Source of the DNA: JABMRP01 sp964444795
Lineage (GTDB): Bacteria; Planctomycetota; Planctomycetia; Pirellulales; Thermoguttaceae
Length of the DNA: 28,698 nt
Assembly (NCBI GenBank): GCA_964444795.1
Contig: CAYUIQ010000098.1
Span: forward strand, 1-28,698
Direction: 5' to 3'
Shown here: one piece after another, positions 23,105 to 28,698 of the stretch
Layout: every line of letters begins with the position of its first letter
Position numbering within the stretch: position 1 is the stretch's first letter
The notes under the pieces: generated by a model
The model's database searches: none
What the model saw: only the letters and a program-made list of their open reading frames with translations
What the model was told of the DNA's origin: nothing
Program-made: the position numbers and the translations under genes

Positions 23105-23940
23105 GTGCCCTGTTTCTCTTCGTCGTTTTCTGTCGATGGCGTGCCTTCCGGGCCTTCTCGGTGAATTTCCTCACCAGGCATGGACAACCGCTTCGCCTCC
23201 TCCGCGAGCTTCATGCGCCGACCGATGATCCACCAAGTACCCGTCATCACACCAGCCACACCGCCAACCAGATAAGGAACTTTGGACAGTGCCGCCCAAG
23301 TGCGGTCCGGCAGGGGTTTGTCACCAAGATCCGGCTGACAGCCGAGGAAGTCGAGCGGGATATCGGAGATGTAGATCACCGACGTTCCACCGACTTCGGT
23401 CTCTCCGAACACCTTGTCGATATACTTGTCCGGCGCTTCGCGGATTCGCCGACGTGCCTCTTCAAGCAACTCGTCGCGGGGGCCGAAGATGGTCGCCTTC
23501 TGCTGACAGGCCTCCACGCAAGCCGGCTGCTCGCCTTGCAGCAGACGGTCATGGCACATGTTACATTTGCGGACTTCCGGGACCGGCTGCTCCCAGTCGT
23601 AGCGGGGAATGCCATACGGACACGCCGTCATGCAATAACGGCAGCCCATGCACTTGTCGGGGTCGTAAGTAACCGGCCCCTCGGGAGTCTTCCGCAGGGC
23701 ACCGACGAGGCAAGCCGAGACACAGGCCGGCTCCAGGCAGTGGCGACACTGCTGGCGGACGTTGTGACCTCCCGGACGGCGCACAATGGTTGTGTATCGG
23801 GTGGAGGAAAGGTCATCGATACGCTGTTTCCAGCGACGAGGGACGTCCTTGCCCAAATCGTTGGCAATTTTGCACGCCTTGACACACTCCTCGCACCCAG
23901 TGCAACGGGTTGTGTCAGTCAGGATCGCCCAAGTACTCAT
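23101..23940 (-). CDS. HmcB/DsrO-like ferredoxin subunit with four [4Fe-4S] motifs and a C-terminal membrane anchor
   Basis: 279 aa. Both ends overlap neighbours by ATGA. The cysteine groups are CTGCEECVKAC (13-23), CRHCLEPACVSAC, CMGCRYCMTACP and CNMC with CVEAC, i.e. 16 cysteines for four clusters as in the HybA/DsrO/NrfC family. One membrane helix lies at about residues 225-245 (VPYLVGGVAGVMTGTWWIIG). No Tat or Sec signal is present, so the clusters may face the cytoplasm, or the protein may be exported with a partner. It should pass electrons between the NrfD-like subunit and a soluble or HdrD-like partner, and could accept electrons from CooS. Confidence 0.9.
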   Translation of the reverse strand: MSTWAILTDTTRCTGCEECVKACKIANDLGKDVPRRWKQRIDDLSSTRYTTIVRRPGGHNVRQQCRHCLEPACVSACLVGALRKTPEGPVTYDPDKCMGCRYCMTACPYGIPRYDWEQPVPEVRKCNMCHDRLLQGEQPACVEACQQKATIFGPRDELLEEARRRIREAPDKYIDKVFGETEVGGTSVIYISDIPLDFLGCQPDLGDKPLPDRTWAALSKVPYLVGGVAGVMTGTWWIIGRRMKLAEEAKRLSMPGEEIHREGPEGTPSTENDEEKQGT

Positions 23941-24638
23941 ATCGGCTCGTTCTCCTTTCCCAGCGCCACGGCCACCTTGCTACCCGCGTCGGGTGGCCAG
24001 TGCCAGGCCACTTCCGACACCATTTGAACACCGGGGATCAACACCATGTGACTCAGCTTCGTGATCGGAATCAGCACAAAGACCAGATTCGCACTCATGA
24101 CGTGGACAAAGAGAGTCGCCTCATACGAGAACGGACTGGCCAGAGGGTGCATCGCCAAGAATCCGGAGACAAATGGCACGGCAACCACCAGCGGGATGGC
24201 GTAGTCCTGAAATCTGGATAGCGCCCGCGTCGGCCGTGCGGCCGCGCGCTGGATCACCAGAGCGACCGCCATGACAATGGCAACGATCGTCAGCACGTCG
24301 GCCAACGGGTTGGGGATTGCCGGCCAGGATATGCCCAAGCCACGGGCCCAGAGGGCGATGTGCCCGGCCAGGAAGACCGGCACGATCAGGATCGCAATAT
24401 GGAACGTCAGCGAGGTCAAGCCGAGCAAGAGCCGGTCCTTCAACTTGTCGAATGGAAGCAGCCATTTCAACGTAGCCGTGAGTACCTGGCGATAGGGAAG
24501 CGTTTTGTCCCCCGCGCGGCGCATTGCTCTTGCCATCTCCCACGCGGTCAGAGCCACGAGGCGGGCCAAGCCCAGCAGCATAAAACTGAATGCGAAGAGG
24601 AAAGCGGGCCCTCTCGCCCACGCTAACCAGAATTCCAT
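23937..24638 (-). CDS. HmcE/DsrM/NarI-type membrane cytochrome b subunit
   Basis: 233 aa. The start shares bases with the upstream stop (TGATG) and the end overlaps the next start (ATGA). It has five membrane helices: residues about 8-30, 70-92, 107-128, 145-165 and 175-200. Histidines lie in helices as for a diheme NarI-like cytochrome b: LTFHIAILIVP, AGHIALWA, LFVHVMSANLV, KLSHMV. The family takes electrons from menaquinol and hands them to an HdrD/DsrK-like protein on the cytoplasmic side, or the reverse. Tight coupling to the HdrD-like gene upstream supports a two-protein module as in DsrMK and HmcEF. Confidence 0.85.
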   Translation of the reverse strand: MEFWLAWARGPAFLFAFSFMLLGLARLVALTAWEMARAMRRAGDKTLPYRQVLTATLKWLLPFDKLKDRLLLGLTSLTFHIAILIVPVFLAGHIALWARGLGISWPAIPNPLADVLTIVAIVMAVALVIQRAAARPTRALSRFQDYAIPLVVAVPFVSGFLAMHPLASPFSYEATLFVHVMSANLVFVLIPITKLSHMVLIPGVQMVSEVAWHWPPDAGSKVAVALGKENEPI

Positions 24639-26056
24639 CAGGTTCCTTCTCCTTCTTCCGTCTTCACCGTGTGAGCTTGGGCATCCTTCGAGCCGGTCGC
24701 GCTCCGGCCGGTATCGAAATCGATGACCTTCAACAACAGGTCGTGCAGGCCGACGACCTCGACCTCATCCAATCCATTGTCCTCGCAGACCTCCTTGAGC
24801 TGCTTCTTACAATTCGCACAAGGGGAGACCAGATATTTTGCGCCGGTGGCGCGGATCTGTTCGGCCTTCCGCTTGCCCATAAGGCCGGTGCGAAATGCGC
24901 GGATCTCGTCGATGGAAACGGTCCCGCCGCCCCCGCCGCAGCAGTAGTTTTCCGTGCGGTTGGGGGTCATTTCCACGAAATCCGTGCAAATTGCATTGAG
25001 GATTTCTCGAGGTTCTTCGGTGATCCGGCCGGCCCGGGCGATGTTGCACGGGTCGTGGTACGTTACCCGCTCCTCGATTCGCTCCTCCTTCAAGGGGATA
25101 TTTCCCGCCCGAAGTTGGTCCCAGGCGTATTGCAGGCAGTTCACCACCTCGGGTGCGTCCGGGCCGCAGAAGGTGGGTACGAACCAGGCGCTGCGCGTCG
25201 CGTGGCCACACTCCCCGACGAGGATCTTCTTGCCGCCCAGGCGACGTACTTCGGCGACCACGTTCTTAACGATTCGCTCCATCATCCGGTCGCTATAGAA
25301 CAGGCCGTAGTTAATCCCGTCGTAGTTGCCCGTGCCGATGGTCCAGGAGCCTCCGGTCACATGCATGACCGCGGCGTTGCCCATCAGTGTGTCCGGCTCC
25401 AAGAGGTAGTCGGAAACGGCGGGGAAAAACACGTACTCGGCTCCCTCCACGTCCATGGGAAATTTGATATCGTCCCTGTGGTAGAGGTCCTGGAATTCCT
25501 CCTCGAGGAACTCGCACGTGTCCTTCAGCGCGGGGACCGGAATGGCCGACGTGTTGCCCACTCCCTCGAGCTGTACGCGGGTCGCAACCAGCAAAGCCTT
25601 GGGGATGACGTCGATCTCGGAAAGCAACCATCGAGCCAAGTGCGTGACCAGCCCATGGTCGATGCCCATCGGGCAGGTCGATTTGCATCGCCGGCACGCC
25701 GTGCATCGGTAAACGGCTTCGCCCAACTCGTCGAGATACTCGTCAGTTAAAGTAAAGCCACCAAACACCCTGGCTTTCAAGAGGCCTGACTTCGTGAAAT
25801 ACCGCCGGAAGATCTTCAGCAAGAGTTCGGAGCGATGGCAGGGGATATCTCGATCTTCACCGGTCGTTTGATAGAGTTGGCAACTCGCGGCGCATCGGCT
25901 GCACTTGGTGCTAAGACGCGTGTACACTTCCAGGGGAAGGCCGTAGTTGGAATGCTCCAGAACGGCGGCAAAGGCCTCGAGGAATCTCCGCGGTCGCTCC
26001 GTCACTTCAAGGGCTTTGTCCTCAACGTAGAAGCTATATTTCCCTTTCTTGCCCAT
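24638..26056 (-). CDS. HmcF/DsrK/HdrD-like Fe-S protein with CCG domains
   Basis: 472 aa from the ATG at 26056 (AAAGGAG 12 nt upstream); a GTG at 26119 in frame lacks a binding site. Two N-terminal [4Fe-4S] motifs lie at Cys52/55/59 (CSRCAASC, with Cys73) and Cys118/121/124/128 (CTACRRCKSTCP). The C-terminal half has CCG-type motifs: GECGHATRSAW, HDPCNIARAG, YCCGGGGGT and SPCANCKKQL, the site that in HdrB/D binds noncubane clusters for disulfide chemistry. No membrane helix, so it is cytoplasmic, bound to the NarI-like subunit. It is the first gene of the operon behind the sigma-54 promoter at 26152-26167. A role in passing electrons from CO oxidation to quinone is inferred. Confidence 0.9.
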   Translation of the reverse strand: MGKKGKYSFYVEDKALEVTERPRRFLEAFAAVLEHSNYGLPLEVYTRLSTKCSRCAASCQLYQTTGEDRDIPCHRSELLLKIFRRYFTKSGLLKARVFGGFTLTDEYLDELGEAVYRCTACRRCKSTCPMGIDHGLVTHLARWLLSEIDVIPKALLVATRVQLEGVGNTSAIPVPALKDTCEFLEEEFQDLYHRDDIKFPMDVEGAEYVFFPAVSDYLLEPDTLMGNAAVMHVTGGSWTIGTGNYDGINYGLFYSDRMMERIVKNVVAEVRRLGGKKILVGECGHATRSAWFVPTFCGPDAPEVVNCLQYAWDQLRAGNIPLKEERIEERVTYHDPCNIARAGRITEEPREILNAICTDFVEMTPNRTENYCCGGGGGTVSIDEIRAFRTGLMGKRKAEQIRATGAKYLVSPCANCKKQLKEVCEDNGLDEVEVVGLHDLLLKVIDFDTGRSATGSKDAQAHTVKTEEGEGT

Positions 26057-26151
26057 GGAGGCCCGGTTCTCCTTTGCGTTGATCTTCTCCCCAAGCCGTG
26101 CCGGTTCCAGCCCGGTCACACCCGTGGGGAGCAGGTGTCAGCCTAATGGCT

Positions 26152-26167
26152 AGCAACAGGCGTGCCG
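26152..26167 (-). promoter_or_regulatory. Sigma-54 promoter of the Hmc-CODH operon
   Basis: The minus strand reads CGGCACGCCTGTTGCT. Only the first base departs from TGGCAC-N5-TTGCW. Transcription should start near 26141, leaving a leader of about 85 nt before the HdrD-like gene. The element has the same order and spacing relative to upstream palindromes as the promoter at 15465-15480. Confidence 0.8.
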
Positions 26168-26254
26168 TTCGGTAACCCGCGGAAAGAAACGCCACAAGTC
26201 GTTTAGAGAACAAGAGATACAGCGAAAGCGCCCAAACGTGCCCGGGCACGACGC

Positions 26255-26283
26255 CATTGCAGAACTGCAATGCCATGCATTGC
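26255..26283. promoter_or_regulatory. Activator site(s) upstream of the Hmc-CODH operon
   Basis: CATTGC-AGAACT-GCAATG (26255-26272) is a perfect inverted repeat, in fact CATTGCAG-AA-CTGCAATG, centred about 97 bp upstream of the -24 element. A third half-site, CATTGC at 26278-26283, follows and forms an overlapping palindrome with the second half-site. The architecture equals that at 15599-15616. Confidence 0.65.
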
Positions 26284-26322
26284 ACTGGCTTGCGGATACG
26301 CAGCGGTGGTCAGAAACACCAC

Positions 26323-27666
26323 TTACGGATGGGTGATCCCATATTTCTTCATCTTCCGCCACAGCGTGGTCTTGTCGATTCCCAACCCTGCGGCCGTCTT
26401 GCCGCGGTGACCGGAGTGCCTTTGCAGTGCGCGAAAGATCACCGCCGCTTCCGCTTCCAGCAACGGGCCACTGGCCGATTTGGATTCGCCGACTCTGCCA
26501 CCAGGCATCTCTTGCCGCAACTCCGCCGGCAAGCACTCGATCTCGATGCGGGTTTCGCGACAGAGCACAACGGCGTGCTCGATCACGTTCTGCAACTCTC
26601 GCACATTGCCGGGAAAGGCATGGCCCATCAACACCCCCAGTGCCTCCTCTGAGATGCCGTCGATCTGCTTGTCTTGCTGGGCATTGAACCTGCGAATGAA
26701 GTGATCCACCAGCAGCGGGATGTCCTCCCGGCGATGCGACAGCGGGGGGAGCACAATCTTCAGCACGTTGAGCCGGTAGTAGAGGTCCTCGCGAAACGTG
26801 CCTCGCCCCACGAGGTCCGCCAAGGACCTGTTCGTCGCCGTGATCACCCGCACGTTCGTCTTGGTCGTCGCGGTGGCCCCCAGCGGTTCATATTCCTTCT
26901 CCTGAAGAACCCGCAAGAGCTTGACCTGCAGGGCACTGGAAATGTCGCCGATCTCGTCGAGAAACAGCGTTCCACCCTCCGCCAGTGCAAACCGGCCGGG
27001 CTTGTCCTTCTTGGCGTCCGTGAAAGCGCCCTTCTTGTATCCAAACAGTTCGGACTCCAGCAGTGTGTCGGGCAAGGCGCCGCAGTTGACGGCCACGTAC
27101 TTCCGCCGGGTTCGCCCGCTCAGACTGTGAATCGCCTTGGCAAACAGTTCCTTGCCCGACCCGGTGGGGCCTTCGATCAGTACGGTGCTATTGCTCGCGG
27201 CAATGTCGGGCAAGATGCCGAGGATCCGGCGGATTTCATGGTTCTTGCTGATAATGTCGTGGAACGTGTAACGCTCGTTGATCTCCCGGCGCAGCAGTTC
27301 GACCGCCGACAAATCGCGGAATGTCTCCACACCTCCGATCACTTCCCCGCTTTCATTTCGCAACACGGCCGTACTGATACTGATGGGAATCTTCTCACCC
27401 TGGTTATTGAGGATATTGATCCGCCGGCCCACTCGTTGCCGCCCGCTTTGCATCGTCTCGCGCAGAGCGCACGCAGCCTCACAGATGTTGGCATGGAAGA
27501 CGTCAAAGCACTTTTGGCCGATGGCTTGCTCGCGCGCAACACCCGTGATCTGTTCCGCCGCCCGATTGAAGGAAGTGATGTTCCAGTCGCCGTCGACCGT
27601 GAACACACCATCGGCGATCGAATCGAGGATGACCTCTCGAAATTGCTCTTCGGACATCTTACTCAC
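26323..27666 (-). CDS. PAS-AAA+-Fis sigma-54-dependent activator 2
   Basis: 447 aa from the GTG at 27666, which aligns with the start of activator 1 (MSKMSEEQ against MNRISEEQ); an ATG at 27657 is the alternative. The architecture is the same: PAS with CFDVFHANICEAACAL (C-x8-C-x3-C), Walker A GPTGSGKE, loop GAFTDA, Walker B GGTLFLDEIGD, FREDLYYRLNV, and a Fis helix DKTTLWRKMKKYGITHP differing from activator 1 by one residue in the recognition helix. It lies directly upstream of the Hmc-CODH promoter and activator sites and in the same direction, so it should drive that operon. The PAS ligand is unknown. Confidence 0.9.
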   Translation of the reverse strand: MSKMSEEQFREVILDSIADGVFTVDGDWNITSFNRAAEQITGVAREQAIGQKCFDVFHANICEAACALRETMQSGRQRVGRRINILNNQGEKIPISISTAVLRNESGEVIGGVETFRDLSAVELLRREINERYTFHDIISKNHEIRRILGILPDIAASNSTVLIEGPTGSGKELFAKAIHSLSGRTRRKYVAVNCGALPDTLLESELFGYKKGAFTDAKKDKPGRFALAEGGTLFLDEIGDISSALQVKLLRVLQEKEYEPLGATATTKTNVRVITATNRSLADLVGRGTFREDLYYRLNVLKIVLPPLSHRREDIPLLVDHFIRRFNAQQDKQIDGISEEALGVLMGHAFPGNVRELQNVIEHAVVLCRETRIEIECLPAELRQEMPGGRVGESKSASGPLLEAEAAVIFRALQRHSGHRGKTAAGLGIDKTTLWRKMKKYGITHP

Positions 27667-27721
27667 GGCTCATAGCGCCCCCCTGGAGGGGGACTGTTCG
27701 GGACTCATGCTGTCTCGCGAG

Positions 27722-27769
27722 TATTGCGAACATGCATCACACATACAATATGATTGCAGATATGCAAGT
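27722..27769. promoter_or_regulatory. Two weak activator-like sites upstream of activator 2
   Basis: TATTGC-GAACAT-GCATCA (27722-27739) and GATTGC-AGATAT-GCAAGT (27752-27769) share the TTGC-N6-GCA core of the activator sites and are centred 30 bp apart, nearly the 31-bp spacing seen at 15568-15616. No sigma-54 promoter was found next to them, so autoregulation or use by the divergent queC side is only a suggestion. Confidence 0.3.
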
Positions 27770-27795
27770 CTTCCGCAAGTCGCCGGTCGATGCTC

Positions 27796-27829
27796 CGCAG
27801 CCGCGAAGAAAACTCAAGCAGCGGCTGCG
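27796..27829. repeat. Inverted repeat upstream of queC
   Basis: CGCAGCCGC (27796-27804) and GCGGCTGCG (27821-27829) are perfect 9-bp reverse complements with a 16-nt spacer. The repeat lies just upstream of the likely queC -10 box. It could be an operator or a hairpin of a minus-strand leader. No terminator T-run was seen. Confidence 0.45.
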
Positions 27830-27847
27830 AATCGCAACCCACTGCGG

Positions 27848-27853
27848 TACAAT
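27848..27853 (+). promoter_or_regulatory. Possible -10 box for queC
   Basis: TACAAT is close to the TATAAT consensus and stands 64 nt before the queC start. No good -35 hexamer is present at 16-18 bp, so an activator or a weak promoter is possible. No preQ1 riboswitch fold was recognised in the short leader. Confidence 0.3.
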
Positions 27854-27917
27854 GACATAGCGGTCGGCAGTGCCCTTCGTGCCGGTCCCCTTTTTCAACA
27901 CCCTGGCAGAGACTACC

Positions 27918-28610
27918 ATGAACCAACGGGCCGTTCTGCTGCTTTCCGGGGGTCTCGACTCGGCCACCACCGGGGCCATCGCGGCAGCCCGAGGCTTCGA
28001 TCTGTACGCCTTGTCGGTCGACTACGGCCAGCGGCATCGATTCGAGTTGGAAGCGGCCAACCGGGTGGCCAAGGCGTTGGGCGCGCGGCAACACGTGACG
28101 GTGCGTATCGATGGGCGTACTTTCGGCGGTAGTGCGCTGACCGATCGGATCGAGGTACCCAAGGACCGCGATGCCGGGCAGACGGCCCAGCAGATTCCCG
28201 TCACCTATGTGCCGGCTCGCAACACCGTGTTGCTGTCGCTGGCCCTGGCCCACGCGGAGGTGATCGGCACCGGCGACATTTTCATCGGGGTCAACGCGGT
28301 CGACTACAGCGGGTATCCCGACTGTCGGGGGGAGTATATCGAGGCGTTCGAGAAAATGGCCAACCTGGCGACCAAGGCTTCCGTGGAGGGTACGCTGCGG
28401 TTTGTCATCCACAGCCCCTTGATTCGCATGAGCAAAGCCCAAATCATTCTCCAGGGCACGGAGTTGGGAATCGATTACGGCGTAACCCACACCTGCTACG
28501 ACCCCGACGACCGCGGGCGAAGCTGTGGCCGGTGCGATGCCTGCCAGTTGCGATTGGCCGGGTTTGCCGAAGCGGGTTTGGTCGATCCGCTGGAGTATCA
28601 ACCCGTTTAG
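27918..28610 (+). CDS. queC: 7-cyano-7-deazaguanine synthase
   Basis: 230 aa from ATG 27918; the frame opens 16 codons earlier without a site, and MNQRAVLLLSGGLDS is the usual N-terminus. The PP-loop SGGLDS binds ATP near residue 10. DYGQRHRFELEAA, YVPARNTVLLSLALAHAE and GVNAVDYSGYPDCR follow as in QueC. The zinc ligands stand at the end: CYDPDDRGRSCGRCDACQLR. It converts 7-carboxy-7-deazaguanine to preQ0 with ATP and ammonia, on the path to queuosine. It is the only complete gene on this strand at the right end and seems unrelated to the redox genes. Length is normal. Confidence 0.95.
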   Translation: MNQRAVLLLSGGLDSATTGAIAAARGFDLYALSVDYGQRHRFELEAANRVAKALGARQHVTVRIDGRTFGGSALTDRIEVPKDRDAGQTAQQIPVTYVPARNTVLLSLALAHAEVIGTGDIFIGVNAVDYSGYPDCRGEYIEAFEKMANLATKASVEGTLRFVIHSPLIRMSKAQIILQGTELGIDYGVTHTCYDPDDRGRSCGRCDACQLRLAGFAEAGLVDPLEYQPV

Positions 28611-28622
28611 CTGGCCGTTTAA

Positions 28623-28698
28623 AAAGGGGAATATGACTTGGGGCTTATCACTACTGCGCCAACGGTAATTTACGAAGTAGAAACGACCAAGGGCGAAA
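28623..28698 (+). pseudogene. lepA: lepA (EF4) internal fragment without a 5' end, running off the window
   Basis: Thirteen bases after the queC stop a frame reads [20 protein letters not shown] and then TTKGE up to the last base. This is the conserved stretch of LepA/EF4 known from E. coli as [20 protein letters not shown], near the middle of the roughly 600-residue protein. An in-frame TAA stands at 28620-28622, so the GTPase half cannot be encoded here. It is either a truncated gene copy or a wrong join at the end of an assembled contig. Confidence 0.7.

Noticed and set aside
24590..25750. 386-codon open frame antisense to the HdrD-like gene
   Set aside because: Shadow frame; the Fe-S motifs are on the minus strand.
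26674..27675. 333-codon open frame antisense to activator 2
   Set aside because: Shadow frame; the same pattern appears opposite activator 1 because the genes are paralogues.

Overview
The window carries anaerobic redox metabolism, metal handling and sigma-54 regulation from a Gram-negative bacterium. The outer-membrane porin, Tat signals, lipobox and multiheme cytochrome point to a Gram-negative envelope. The Ni-dependent CO dehydrogenase, Hmc/Dsr-type redox complex and orange-protein-type cluster point to an anaerobe. GC is high. I cannot fix the phylum: a Planctomycetota or Desulfobacterota-like lineage fits, but no marker in the window settles it. Both ends look broken: an unidentified gene tail at the left, and a lepA internal fragment without a 5' end at the right.

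Layout. (1) 1-3.4 kb, mostly plus strand: a NapH/NosR-type polyferredoxin interrupted by an in-frame TGA, then a secreted Gly/Arg-rich protein and a 54-aa protein. (2) 3.4-12.5 kb, all minus strand: a ferredoxin protein, a Tat lipoprotein with a DUF3795-like Cys domain, a CoA-disulfide-reductase/rhodanese fusion, NikL- and NikK-like nickel proteins, an OprB-type porin behind a NikR-like operator, an exported TrmO-like protein, an MBL-fold hydrolase, an exported methyltransferase and a Cys-repeat protein. (3) 12.6-15.5 kb: an orange-protein (orp)-like cluster with a NifU-Mrp fusion, a decayed MinD-type ATPase, a DUF5320 peptide and two NifX-like proteins, behind a consensus sigma-54 promoter. 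(4) 15.6-26.1 kb: one apparent long operon read right to left. It runs HmcF/DsrK-like, HmcE/NarI-like, HmcB-like, an NrfD-hexaheme cytochrome fusion, a histidine kinase, two CheY-like regulators, cooS, and a PAS-sigma54 activator. It also starts at a sigma-54 promoter. (5) 26.3-27.7 kb: a second activator, the same length as the first and closely similar. (6) 27.9-28.6 kb, plus strand: queC.

How the parts may work together. CO dehydrogenase sits in one transcription unit with a transmembrane complex able to connect cytoplasmic Fe-S proteins, the quinone pool and periplasmic hemes. This suggests quinone/cytochrome-linked CO oxidation, or CO/redox sensing, rather than the usual CooF-hydrogenase or acetyl-CoA synthase partners, none of which is in the window. 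Nickel genes and a NikR-like site nearby fit the Ni demand of CooS.

Both sigma-54 promoters have palindromes of the form CATTGC-N6-GCAATG about 100-130 bp upstream, and the two activators have nearly identical recognition helices. The CO operon and the orp-like operon are therefore probably co-regulated. Activator 1 is also the last gene of the operon that activator 2 probably drives, so a cascade or cross-regulation is likely. No tRNA, rRNA, CRISPR array, insertion sequence or transposase was seen.
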